The notes beneath the pieces were generated by a model that saw only the letters and a program-made list of their open reading frames with translations, was not told where the DNA came from and ran no database searches. A DNA stretch of 64,000 nucleotides from Christensenellaceae bacterium Phil7 (GTDB lineage: Bacteria; Bacillota; Clostridia; Christensenellales; CAG-138), in NCBI GenBank assembly GCA_001940845.1, contig MSGV01000031.1, positions 7,926 through 71,925 of the forward strand, read 5' to 3'. Below are positions 1-6,648 of this stretch, one piece after another; within the stretch, counting starts at the first letter, position 1, and every line of letters starts with the position of its first letter. A program made the position numbers and the translations under genes.

Positions 1-318
1 CCCTATGTGTGGGGCGGCTACAAGCCCAGCACATCCTTTGACTGCTCCGGCTTCGTGTCCTATGTCTACAATCAATGCGGCTGGGACTTCGGACGGCTGG
101 GGGCGCAGGGGCTTTACAACATCAGCACCCGCACAAGCAGCCCCCGTCCCGGCGATCTTGTGTTCTTCACCGGGACTTACGACACCCCCGGCGTTTCCCA
201 TTGTGGCATCTATGTGGGCGATGGCTGGATGCTCCATTGTGGCGATCCCATCGGGTACACCTATCTCAATTCAAGCTACTGGCAGTCACATTTCTACGCC
301 TACGGGCGGCTTTCGTAA
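1..318 (+). CDS. NlpC/P60 (C40) peptidase, C-terminal part (5' truncated by window)
   Basis: This is the C-terminal ~105 residues of a larger ICE-encoded wall hydrolase, open at the window edge. The NlpC/P60 fold is visible: the catalytic cysteine in FDCSGFV, the histidine in SHCGIYVGDG, and a third polar residue in MLHCGDP. In Tn1549/CTn-type elements this domain usually ends a bifunctional lysozyme / C40 endopeptidase that opens peptidoglycan for the mating channel; the N-terminal lysozyme part would lie to the left and is not seen. The reading frame is open from base 1 (PYVWGGY...). It ends 16 bp before the next gene and shares its high GC and direction, so it is probably the distal gene of the transfer operon. 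Confidence 0.85.
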   Translation, partial: PYVWGGYKPSTSFDCSGFVSYVYNQCGWDFGRLGAQGLYNISTRTSSPRPGDLVFFTGTYDTPGVSHCGIYVGDGWMLHCGDPIGYTYLNSSYWQSHFYAYGRLS

Positions 319-334
319 AGGAGGATTTTTCGAT

Positions 335-583
335 ATGGCAGTAACCAAAAGCGCAAAAATTGAGGCCGAAATTGAAAAGGTCAAGGCCAAAATCACCGAA
401 CAGCAGACCCGGCTGAAGGAGCTGGAACAGAAAAAGCTGGAGGCCGAAAACAGCGAGATCGTGGACATTGTGCGTGGCATGAGCATACCTCTTGCCGAAC
501 TGCCCTTGGTACTCCAGCGGCTCCGGGCCGGGGAAACCTTGGGACAAAATGTCCCGAAGTCCGAAATGGAGGTGGCCGAATGA
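335..583 (+). CDS. DUF4315 family protein
   Basis: An 82-residue highly charged protein with an N-terminal heptad-like coiled coil (AKIEAEIEKVKAKITEQQ, residues ~7-24, then a Leu/Lys/Glu-rich stretch to ~45). It matches the small DUF4315 proteins found after the NlpC/P60 gene in Tn1549-like ICEs; no biochemical role is known. The ATG at 335 follows AAAGGAGG. A longer ORF starting at 5 in the same frame is an artefact, since it lies over the hydrolase gene. Near its 3' end the gene contains one copy of the ICE palindrome (541-555), translated as LGQNVPK, so the protein tail is partly shaped by that DNA element. Its stop overlaps the next start (ATGA). Confidence 0.8.
   Translation: MAVTKSAKIEAEIEKVKAKITEQQTRLKELEQKKLEAENSEIVDIVRGMSIPLAELPLVLQRLRAGETLGQNVPKSEMEVAE
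541..555. repeat. ICE palindrome copy 1 (GGGACA-AAA-TGTCCC)
   Basis: Perfect 6-bp arms with a 3-bp centre, inside the 3' end of the DUF4315 gene. First of nine copies of a dispersed palindrome family restricted to the ICE part of the window. Confidence 0.9.
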
Positions 584-1329
584 GAAAGCACCTTTCTATG
601 CTGGCGGCGGTCATGTGTGCTGTGATGATGGTGGGCGGCCTGTCTGTCACGGCCTACGCCGGGGGCGGTGACTACATCGAGGAAACGCCGCCCCCTGTGA
701 CCGAGTGGGAGGGGCTTGACCCTGTGGAGGAAACGCCCGCCCCCACCATCCAGCCGGGTGAGGGCTTCACCGAGGACGGCGGCCTTGTGACCCGTGATCT
801 GCTCTATGACAAGCACACCAATAAGCAGTTTATCACCGTCCAGACCAGCGGCGGCAATACCTTTTACATCGTCATCGACTACGACAAGCCGGTGAACGAG
901 GAGGAGGAACAGTACCAGACCTACTTCTTCAGCGTTGCGGACGAGGCCGACCTGCTGGCCGCTATGGAGGCCGCTGGGATGGAAGCTCCCACCTGTGCCT
1001 GTACGGTGAAATGTGCGGCGGGGGCCATCAACACCGATTGCCCGGTATGCGCCACCAATATGACCGAGTGCGCCGGGGCAGCTCCCGAGCCGGAGCCTAC
1101 TCCCGATCCCGAGCCTGTCCCCGAGCCGGAGAGCGGCTCCAATATGGGGACGCTGCTTCTGATCGCTGCCGTGGCGCTTGTCGGCGGCGGGGCCGGGTGG
1201 TATTTCAAGGTCTACCGCCCCAAGCACCAGCGGGCCGAACAGCCCGAGGAGGACTACGGGGACGAGCTGGAGGACTATGACGACACCCCGTCTTGGGACG
1301 AGGACGAGGCCACGGAGGATGGCGAATGA
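580..1329 (+). CDS. DUF4366 domain surface protein
   Basis: A 249-residue protein with a signal peptide (residues 1-28, ending SVTAYA), an extracellular domain, a Pro/Glu repeat stalk (EPEPTPDPEPVPEPE, ~168-183), one transmembrane helix (~188-208, MGTLLLIAAVALVGGGAGWYF) and a short acidic cytoplasmic tail. Six cysteines in residues ~137-162 could form disulphides. This layout and neighbourhood fit the DUF4366 family of Tn1549/CTn elements, presumed to be envelope components of the conjugation apparatus; the exact role is not known. The start overlaps the DUF4315 stop by 4 bp, indicating translational coupling in one operon, and the stop overlaps the next start. Confidence 0.8.
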   Translation: MRKHLSMLAAVMCAVMMVGGLSVTAYAGGGDYIEETPPPVTEWEGLDPVEETPAPTIQPGEGFTEDGGLVTRDLLYDKHTNKQFITVQTSGGNTFYIVIDYDKPVNEEEEQYQTYFFSVADEADLLAAMEAAGMEAPTCACTVKCAAGAINTDCPVCATNMTECAGAAPEPEPTPDPEPVPEPESGSNMGTLLLIAAVALVGGGAGWYFKVYRPKHQRAEQPEEDYGDELEDYDDTPSWDEDEATEDGE

Positions 1330-1502
1330 GATTTACCAACAGCCCCTATGAAAGAATGATGCAGGAGATCCCCCGGAATGAACGGCCCGAGCTGCCCAAG
1401 GCCCCGGCTGGCTCTCCCTGTCACGGCTGCCCCTACTGGCGGGGCATAGGCTGCGTGACCTGTTACCGGGAACTGCTGGGCGGCGCAAAGGACAGGAGGT
1501 GA
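1326..1502 (+). CDS. Small Cys-rich ICE protein
   Basis: A 58-residue protein starting at the ATG that overlaps the previous stop (ATGA). Two CxxC pairs, CHGCPYWRGIGCVTC at ~32-46, suggest a small zinc-binding knuckle. Family not recognised. The longer frame start at 1293 lies within the DUF4366 gene and lacks a ribosome binding site. It is followed after 4 bp by the Cys-rich VLP gene, which also carries cysteine pairs, so the two may work together; that is inference from context only. Confidence 0.6.
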   Translation: MRFTNSPYERMMQEIPRNERPELPKAPAGSPCHGCPYWRGIGCVTCYRELLGGAKDRR

Positions 1503-1506
1503 CGCT

Positions 1507-1860
1507 TTGGCCCGTGAGCTGACCCGTGAGGAAAAGCGGGCGATCCACAAGCTGGTAAAATCCCTGTGCGCCAATTATGATAAGGACTACGGCTGCTTGC
1601 CGCTGGACGGCGAGTGCTATATGCTGGGGAAATGCTGGACGGGTGCCTATTGCCGCTACTTCCGGGAGGCCGTTCTGCCTACCGATCCGGCTCTGGAGGC
1701 CGCTCTGCTCGACCAAGGCCCCGCCCCGGAAACCCGGCCTTGTCCGGTATGCGGCAGGACATTTCTCCCGGATGGCCGCACACGGTACTGCTCCGAGGCT
1801 TGCGCCGCCGCTGCGCTGCGGAAACAAAAGCGGGATTTCATGCGAAAAAAGCGGGGCTGA
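1507..1860 (+). CDS. Cysteine-rich VLP domain protein
   Basis: A 117-residue protein starting at TTG (1507) after AGGAGGTGACGC. The N-terminal part (KSLCANYDKDYGCLPLDGEC, then CWTGAYCRYF) matches the cysteine-rich VLP domain of ICE proteins. The C-terminal half has a second zinc-ribbon-like set: CPVCGRTF and CSEAC at ~79-98, followed by a basic tail. It is probably a zinc-binding nucleic-acid-associated protein of the element; function unproven. Co-directional with the upstream genes. About 170 bp with a palindrome copy separate it from the next gene. Confidence 0.7.
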   Translation: MARELTREEKRAIHKLVKSLCANYDKDYGCLPLDGECYMLGKCWTGAYCRYFREAVLPTDPALEAALLDQGPAPETRPCPVCGRTFLPDGRTRYCSEACAAAALRKQKRDFMRKKRG

Positions 1861-1992
1861 TGTGTGGAAAATTAGCCCCGGAAAACCCGCTGTTACCAAG
1901 GCTTTTCGCCGGGTGTTTTGGGGTAGGTGGTATGTTTTCCCGTCCACCCCCTGTTTCCGCAAAACACTTTCCACATTTTGCGCCGGGACATT

Positions 1993-2007
1993 GGGACAAA
2001 TTGTCCC
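1993..2007. repeat. ICE palindrome copy 2 (GGGACA-AAT-TGTCCC)
   Basis: Intergenic, 27 bp before the start of the gene at 2035 and just ahead of its ribosome binding site. Perfect 6-bp arms. Confidence 0.9.
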
Positions 2008-2034
2008 GAAGTGCGGACAACCAAAGGAGGTTTT

Positions 2035-2634
2035 ATGGACATCAATCAAGGCTACGCCATCCATAAGGCGGTCATGCTGGAAAACGGCAGGGGCTTTGCC
2101 TTGGGTGAGCATCCCACGGCCCCGGCCCCGTTTGTGACTTGGGCCTGTTACGATGACGAAAAGGGCCAGCGCCAGTATGAGTGGGGCCATTATGGGACGG
2201 ACTTGGCCGCTATGGAAAACGACCTCAAAGACCGGGTACAGGACTACCAGCGGCTTTTACATGTCAAGATCGTACAGGTGGAGGCCCCCGGCCTTTACAA
2301 GTATTATTCCACCCAGCGGCCTGTGGACATCGGGACTTTCCCCAAGCCGCCCCATAACGCCCCGGATGAGATCGTCAACTACGACCAGCGCATCCCCGTG
2401 GAGGGCGGCGCTTTTCTGGCGTGGGGCCATCTGACCTACACCAAGCCGCTGACCGAAAAGGCGGCGTCTGACTATGAGCTGCTCCCCGCCCCCGACAATC
2501 CCGAGGTATGGCAAAAGGGCGGCGGCAGACCCCTCACCATATCCCAGCAGATGAAAGAGGCCGCAAAGCTGGCAAAGGCTGACCGGGGAGATCACGCCCA
2601 CAAGAAAAACAGCCCCGACCGGGGCGAGAGGTAA
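2035..2634 (+). CDS. Conserved ICE protein of unknown function
   Basis: A 199-residue soluble protein; ATG at 2035 follows AAAGGAGGTTTT. No signal peptide or membrane segment is visible. It is rich in Tyr, Trp and Pro in the first 150 residues, and its last ~35 residues are Lys/Arg-rich (MKEAAKLAKADRG...), a possible nucleic-acid-binding tail. It sits between the Cys-rich genes and the mobilisation genes, a slot that in Tn1549-like elements is occupied by uncharacterised accessory proteins. I do not recognise a family. An upstream in-frame ORF start at 1927 would run through the palindrome and is unlikely. Confidence 0.65.
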   Translation: MDINQGYAIHKAVMLENGRGFALGEHPTAPAPFVTWACYDDEKGQRQYEWGHYGTDLAAMENDLKDRVQDYQRLLHVKIVQVEAPGLYKYYSTQRPVDIGTFPKPPHNAPDEIVNYDQRIPVEGGAFLAWGHLTYTKPLTEKAASDYELLPAPDNPEVWQKGGGRPLTISQQMKEAAKLAKADRGDHAHKKNSPDRGER

Positions 2635-2646
2635 GGAGGTATCACT

Positions 2647-2826
2647 ATGCCCGAAAACTACAATCCGCTGAAAAGCGCCGAGCTGTCCGGGGAGCAGAAC
2701 TACAACATGATTGATGGTATTCTCAATAACGCCGTGGCCCCGCTGCCCCAGCTCCCGGAGAAGCCCGTGGATAAGGTACGGGAGATCCCGCCCAAGCGCC
2801 GGAGCCGGGAGCGTGAGGAGCGATGA
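2647..2826 (+). CDS. Small ICE protein upstream of mobC
   Basis: A 59-residue ORF with a good ribosome binding site (AAGGAGGTATCACT before ATG). The protein is hydrophilic, with a Pro-rich middle and a strongly basic end (PPKRRSREREER). Its stop overlaps the start of the MobC-like gene (ATGA), so it is probably translationally coupled to it. Small proteins of this type precede mobC in related ICEs. No function can be assigned; the basic tail is consistent with DNA or relaxosome binding. Confidence 0.6.
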   Translation: MPENYNPLKSAELSGEQNYNMIDGILNNAVAPLPQLPEKPVDKVREIPPKRRSREREER

Positions 2827-3167
2827 CAAAAAAGCGCCGCCGCTCCGTCCATCTGAATGTGATGGTAACGCCGGAGGAGCAGGGGCTGATTGCCGAGCGC
2901 ATGGCCGAGGCCGGGATCACCAACATGGGGGCCTATATGCGGAAAATGGCCCTCAACGGCTATGTGCTTCATGTTGACCTCTCGGACATCCGGGAGCTGG
3001 TGGCTCTCCAGCGGCGGTGCGCCAACAACCTAAACCAAGTGGCGATCCATGCTCATACCTACGGCGTGTACCCCTCGGAGATCGCTGCACTCCAAAAGGA
3101 CTATGCCGATCTGTGGGGGCCGCTGGCCGAGCTGCTGAAAAAGCTGTCGGCGGTGGTGGAGCTATGA
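2823..3167 (+). CDS. mobC: MobC-like relaxosome accessory protein
   Basis: A 114-residue protein with a basic N-terminus (MTKKRRRSVHLNVMVTPEE) resembling a ribbon-helix-helix DNA-binding segment, then a helical part with RRCANNLNQVAIHAHTYG (~62-79), the signature of the MobC family. MobC proteins bind the transfer origin and help the relaxase open DNA. It overlaps the upstream small gene by 4 bp and is separated from the relaxase by the CD1845-like gene. The call is firm at family level; its target site is not shown by the sequence. Confidence 0.85.
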   Translation: MTKKRRRSVHLNVMVTPEEQGLIAERMAEAGITNMGAYMRKMALNGYVLHVDLSDIRELVALQRRCANNLNQVAIHAHTYGVYPSEIAALQKDYADLWGPLAELLKKLSAVVEL

Positions 3168-3226
3168 CCTGTCGGGGAGCGGCTTTTTGGCTGCTCCCCG
3201 GCTTTTCTTGTTTGGGGGATGGGGTT

Positions 3227-3413
3227 CCTCGCAAAGTCGCAAGACTTTGTGGGGAGAGGAGGCGCAGCGAAATGATCGAGCTTTGGGACAAGATGTCCCA
3301 AAGCGAGGGATATGGAGCTTGTGCCGACGAGTCCCAAGGTGGCACCCGGCCATCGACATCCTTGTGTGCATACCCCTGCGGAGTTACAATATAGGTAGGA
3401 GGACAAACCATCA
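3227..3413 (+). repeat. Structured non-coding module copy A with tnpW-like remnant
   Basis: Begins with a hairpin (3227-3238 pairing with 3243-3254, loop GCAA), then GGGAGAGGAGG and GCAGCGAA, an ICE palindrome (3285-3299), GGAGCTTGTGCCGACGAGTCC and, at ~3354-3413, a stretch resembling the 3' end of tnpW. The same order of parts occurs at 12475-12915. The hairpin arms differ between the copies but keep pairing through G-U and swapped pairs. Confidence 0.65.
3285..3299. repeat. ICE palindrome copy 3 (GGGACA-AGA-TGTCCC)
   Basis: Intergenic; the symmetry extends to 11-bp arms (GCTTTGGGACA on the left, its complement on the right). Confidence 0.9.
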
Positions 3414-3435
3414 ATTTTTATAGGAGGTAGCCGCT

Positions 3436-3723
3436 ATGATCGTTCTCAAAATCCTTGCCGCCCCTGTGGTGGTGGCGCTCACCCTCTTGGCCGCCGTGGT
3501 GTCGTTCCTGTTCTGCGTGGCGGGTGCGGTATGCGTGGTGGGCTGCGTGGTGCTGACCTTGTTGGCCGTGGTGCTGTTCATGGTTGGCCAGACGCTGGGC
3601 GGGGCCGTGTTCCTTGTACTGGCGTTCCTCGTTTCCCCCTATGGCATCCCGGCAATCGCTGACTGGCTGGTGGCGAGGCTCCATTCCCTCAACTACTCCT
3701 TGCGGGACTTCATCACCGGCTGA
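3436..3723 (+). CDS. CD1845-like small membrane protein
   Basis: A 95-residue very hydrophobic protein; ATG follows ATAGGAGGTAGCCGCT. Two or three membrane segments fill residues ~4-80, and the C-terminal ~20 residues are amphipathic. Its size, composition and position between mobC and the relaxase match the CD1845 family of CTn-type elements, whose role is unknown but presumed to lie in the mating channel or membrane. The stop is followed within 6 bp by a palindrome copy. Confidence 0.75.
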   Translation: MIVLKILAAPVVVALTLLAAVVSFLFCVAGAVCVVGCVVLTLLAVVLFMVGQTLGGAVFLVLAFLVSPYGIPAIADWLVARLHSLNYSLRDFITG

Positions 3724-3729
3724 TACCTC

Positions 3730-3744
3730 GGGACAATTTGTCCC
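3730..3744. repeat. ICE palindrome copy 4 (GGGACA-ATT-TGTCCC)
   Basis: Six bp after the stop of the CD1845-like gene, in the gap before the relaxase. Confidence 0.9.
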
Positions 3745-3804
3745 AAAGTACCCTGCGGCGGCTGGAAACAGCCGCCCTTTTTCGTATGGAAAGGAGGGCC
3801 GCCT

Positions 3805-5229
3805 ACGGCAACAACCTATTTCAAAAAGCACAAAATCAGCAAGGGGGAAACCATCGCCCAATCTCTGAAAGACCGTTTTGACTACGGCAAAAACCCGGAC
3901 AAAACCGAGGGCGGCGAATTGATTTCTTCCTACGCCTGCGACCAGCAGACCTGCGATGCGGAGTTCTTACTCGCCAAGGCCAAGTACAAGGCCACCACGG
4001 GCCGGGAGCAGCGCCGGGATGCCGATGTGCTGTGCTATCAGATCCGGCAGTCGTTCAAGCCCGGAGAGATCACCCCCGAGGAGGCAAACCGGGTGGGCTA
4101 TGAAACGGCCATGCGCTGGACAAAGGGCAAGTACGCCTTTTTCGTTGCCACCCACACAGACCGCCAGCACATTCATAATCACATCTACTACAATTCAACC
4201 TCGCTGGACTACACCCACAAGTTCCGGGATTTCATCAGCTCGGCCCGAGCGGTGCGGCGGCTCTCTGACCGGGTATGTCTTGAAAATGACCTGTCCGTGA
4301 TTACCAATCCCAAGTTGCACAGCAAGGGCCGTTTTCTCCACTATGGGGCATGGGTGGGGACGGATCGCCAGCCCTCCTACAAGGAGCGGCTGCGCCACGC
4401 CATCCGGGATGCACTCGCCAAAGGCCCCGCAGACTGGAGTGCCTTTTTGCGGCTCATGGAGGCGTCCGGCTATGCTGTGAAGCGGGGACGGGGCGGGGCG
4501 ATCTCGTTCCTCGTTCCGGGGCAGCAGCGGGCTACCCGGCTCCGCTCGGCCACCCTTGGGGACGGCTACGATCCCGAGGACATCCGGGCCGTGATTGCCG
4601 GAAAGCGCCCCTTGCCCGAGGTGGGCGGCCCGGCCCCGGCAGCGCCCGTCCGGGTCAATCTCATTGTGGATATACAGGAGCGGCTGCGTGGCCGCAAAGG
4701 CCCCGCCTATGAGCGTTGGGCCAAGGTCTACAATCTTAAACAGATGGCCGCCGCTCTCCAATTCATACAGGAGCATGGGCTGACCGAGTATGACCAGCTC
4801 GCCGCCCAAACGAAGGAGGCCGTTCAGCGTTTCCATGTGCTGACCGGGCAGCTCCGGCAGACCGAGGCCGACCTCGCCCATACCTCCGAGCTGATGGGGG
4901 CCGTGGTGCAGTACGCCAAGACCCGGCCTGTGTTCGATGGCTACAAGGCGGCCAAGTACAGCAAGAAATATCTGGCCGCACACGAGGCGGAGCTGGCCGA
5001 CTACCGGGCGGCCAAGGCCACATTAAACGATCTGCTGGGCGGGGCAAAGCTGCCAAGGATGTCCGATCTAAAAGAAAAGCGCCGCACTTTGGCGGCGCAG
5101 AAAAAAGCGCAGTATGCGGACTACCGGGAGGCGCAGCAGCGTATGCGGGAGGCCGTGGCGGTCAAGACCAATATCGACCATCTGCTGGGGCTGACCGACC
5201 AGCGCACAAATAAGGAACAGGAGCGATAG
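3805..5229 (+). CDS. MOBP-type relaxase (ACG start inferred)
   Basis: Conjugative relaxase, 474 residues if read from 3805. It nicks one strand at oriT and stays bound to the 5' end. The HxDxxHxHNHI motif is seen as HTDRQHIHNHIYYNS, with FLLAKAKY and GREQ upstream and a coiled-coil C-terminal half ending in VKTNIDHLLGLT. The usual Tn1549-type N-terminus MATTxFKxHKIxKG is present here as (ACG)-ATTYFKKHKISKG; ACG lies 7 bp after AAAGGAGG, and no ATG, GTG or TTG occurs in frame between the preceding in-frame stop (3721) and it. The first conventional start is TTG at 3919, which would remove 38 residues of the N-terminal domain. Either ACG is used weakly or the gene has lost its start; the rest of the frame is intact. 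Confidence 0.85.
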   Translation, partial: TATTYFKKHKISKGETIAQSLKDRFDYGKNPDKTEGGELISSYACDQQTCDAEFLLAKAKYKATTGREQRRDADVLCYQIRQSFKPGEITPEEANRVGYETAMRWTKGKYAFFVATHTDRQHIHNHIYYNSTSLDYTHKFRDFISSARAVRRLSDRVCLENDLSVITNPKLHSKGRFLHYGAWVGTDRQPSYKERLRHAIRDALAKGPADWSAFLRLMEASGYAVKRGRGGAISFLVPGQQRATRLRSATLGDGYDPEDIRAVIAGKRPLPEVGGPAPAAPVRVNLIVDIQERLRGRKGPAYERWAKVYNLKQMAAALQFIQEHGLTEYDQLAAQTKEAVQRFHVLTGQLRQTEADLAHTSELMGAVVQYAKTRPVFDGYKAAKYSKKYLAAHEAELADYRAAKATLNDLLGGAKLPRMSDLKEKRRTLAAQKKAQYADYREAQQRMREAVAVKTNIDHLLGLTDQRTNKEQER

Positions 5230-5255
5230 CTACGGTGACGCAGACAATCTACCTT

Positions 5256-5270
5256 GGGACAAAATGTCCC
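5256..5270. repeat. ICE palindrome copy 5 (GGGACA-AAA-TGTCCC)
   Basis: Twenty-six bp after the relaxase stop; symmetry extends to CCTTGGGACA on both arms. Confidence 0.9.
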
Positions 5271-5282
5271 AAGGTGCCGGGT

Positions 5283-5385
5283 TTGGGGAGGCTCCCCAAC
5301 AAGCGTTTTTGCGGCCCCCTCGGGGCGCAAAAATAGCAAGTGTGGCTACACTTGCCCTGCTTGCCGTTAGTGCGCTACCCCAAAA
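5283..5385 (+). other. Candidate transfer origin (oriT) region
   Basis: Non-coding stretch right after the relaxase with three consecutive inverted repeats: 5283-5299 (7-bp arms, loop GGC), ~5305-5333 (TTTTTGCG...GCAAAAA flanking a GC stem with one bulge) and 5336-5355 (GCAAGTGT / ACACTTGC). The last is followed at once by CCTGC, which resembles the nic core of IncP-like MOBP systems, and by GTTAGTGCGCTACCCC. Stacked hairpins next to a relaxase gene are typical of oriT, but the assignment is by resemblance only. Confidence 0.35.
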
Positions 5386-5413
5386 GCCTACGGAAAAACG
5401 GAGGCTGTGTTTC

Positions 5414-5773
5414 TTACACTTCCCCCGTTTCCTTGGCTTTTTTGAGCGCTTCGATTGTGGCTTCAACGACCCGCAAATCCTTTTCGTCCAGATCGTTCAG
5501 CATGACATCAATGTGCTTGCGGCAACTGCTGTCTGCGTTCTTGTTCGGATAAAAGAACTGATCCACCGATATATCAAACATCGTGACCATCTGATAAAAG
5601 GCGTTCAGACTTGGGTGCTGGCCGTTGTTCTCGTTATACATAATGGTGCGTGGAGTACGGTCAATGACAAAGGCCAGATCCTCCTGTGTCATCCCCTTGG
5701 CTTCACGCCCACGCTTGATAGCGAGGCCAATTTTGGTAAAGTCCAGTCGGCGCTCGTCCCGTTCAAACTTCAT
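5414..5773 (-). CDS. XRE-family transcriptional regulator
   Basis: A 119-residue protein with an N-terminal helix-turn-helix of the Cro/CI (XRE) type at ~16-70 (IGLAIKRGREAKGMTQEDLA ... RTIMYNENNGQHPSLNAFYQ), then a mainly helical C-terminal part. The ATG at 5773 follows GGGTGATGTT; a TTG four codons upstream is possible. A 7-bp inverted repeat (5784-5799) lies immediately before the start and could be its own operator. It is transcribed towards the relaxase, downstream of the two-component genes but separated from them by ~270 bp. It may control ICE excision or transfer; the target is not known. Confidence 0.8.
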   Translation of the reverse strand: MKFERDERRLDFTKIGLAIKRGREAKGMTQEDLAFVIDRTPRTIMYNENNGQHPSLNAFYQMVTMFDISVDQFFYPNKNADSSCRKHIDVMLNDLDEKDLRVVEATIEALKKAKETGEV

Positions 5774-5783
5774 AACATCACCC

Positions 5784-5799
5784 AATGTAATTTTACATT
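5784..5799. promoter_or_regulatory. Putative XRE operator AATGTAA-N2-TTACATT
   Basis: Perfect 7-bp arms with a TT centre, 10 bp upstream of the XRE regulator ATG, in the position expected of an autoregulatory operator. No protein binding evidence. Confidence 0.45.
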
Positions 5800-5909
5800 T
5801 CGGGTTTTATTATTTGAACGAGTTATATTTTCATACAACCGACTATTTAATTTCACTCATTCGCCATTGAGATTTCGCATGGGGTTGAGTAGAATATGGG
5901 TAGCACTTC

Positions 5910-5924
5910 GGGACATTTTGTTTC
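5910..5924. repeat. ICE palindrome copy 6, degenerate (GGGACA-TTT-TGTTTC)
   Basis: Left arm intact, right arm with two C-to-T changes. Lies in the 270-bp gap between the XRE gene and the response regulator, at the edge of the cargo. Confidence 0.6.
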
Positions 5925-6042
5925 AAAGATAAAAAAGTGTTGCGACTTGATCGACAGTTGATTTTAGAGCTATTCGACTAAACTATGGTTCGATTATATT
6001 ATAGGGGGGTGTGACATATACATCAAATGCTCTCTGAGAATA

Positions 6043-6648
6043 TCAGGAAATCGGAGATATGTAGCCTAACTGCATTGCTTTCGTTACGGCTTCTACGGTA
6101 GACCCCACCTGCAATTTCTCAAAGATATGCTGTAAGTGGTTTGATACCGTCCGTTCACTGATATAAAGTTGCTCCGCAATCTCTTTTCTCTTGGCTCCTG
6201 TTGCGACCAGCCCAAGGACATCCTTTTCAACAGACGTCAAATCTTCGGTAAATACTTTTTCCCGAGGGAAGTATGTAGCTCCATCCATGATACCCTGCAA
6301 AATGCGTAGCAATTCCTCTGGCTCTACATCCTTACTAACAAATCCTCTTGCGCCGATCCGCTTGGCTTCTTTGTGATAGACTGGAAGATCATAGCCGGAA
6401 AGAATAACGATTTTTTGCTCTGGGAAACGCTCTAATAAATGCTTTGTGAGCAGTAACCCATCCTCGTCAGTCAAGCCTCCCAAGTTAATATCGACCAGCA
6501 GAATGTCCGGCAATCCTGTGGCAATTTGGTTTTCAAGATTTTGAATGTCCTTTGTGCTTGAAAACTGTTTGATCTCCGGGAAGTCACGCAAAGCAATCGA
6601 AAGGCTTTTTGCAAATAACGCATGGTCATCGACCAACAAAACTTTCAT
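6043..6648 (-). CDS. NarL/LuxR-family response regulator
   Basis: A 201-residue response regulator. The receiver domain (1-~120) has the acidic pair D7-D8 and the phospho-acceptor Asp53 in ILLVDINLGG, with Ser/Thr and Lys switch residues (VILSG, FVSKD). The C-terminal LuxR-type helix-turn-helix (~138-195) reads LTSVEKDVLGLVATGAKRKE then ISERTVSNHLQHIFEKL. ATG 6648 follows GGAGGTGCTTCGT and lies inside the 3' end of the kinase gene (23-bp overlap), so the two are coupled. It presumably activates the adjacent ABC genes. A NarL-type regulator is not the usual partner of a BceAB-like transporter, which normally pairs with an OmpR-type one. Confidence 0.9.
   Translation of the reverse strand: MKVLLVDDHALFAKSLSIALRDFPEIKQFSSTKDIQNLENQIATGLPDILLVDINLGGLTDEDGLLLTKHLLERFPEQKIVILSGYDLPVYHKEAKRIGARGFVSKDVEPEELLRILQGIMDGATYFPREKVFTEDLTSVEKDVLGLVATGAKRKEIAEQLYISERTVSNHLQHIFEKLQVGSTVEAVTKAMQLGYISPIS

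Noticed and set aside
286..1227. 313-codon minus-strand ORF across the DUF4315 and DUF4366 genes
   Set aside because: GC-rich shadow of real plus-strand genes; low-complexity product and no ribosome binding site.
5305..5333. Terminator after the relaxase
   Set aside because: The stem has T on its 5' side and A on its 3' side on both strands, the reverse of an intrinsic terminator.
5264..5932. 222-codon plus-strand ORF
   Set aside because: Runs through the candidate oriT and antisense to the XRE gene, including two palindrome copies.
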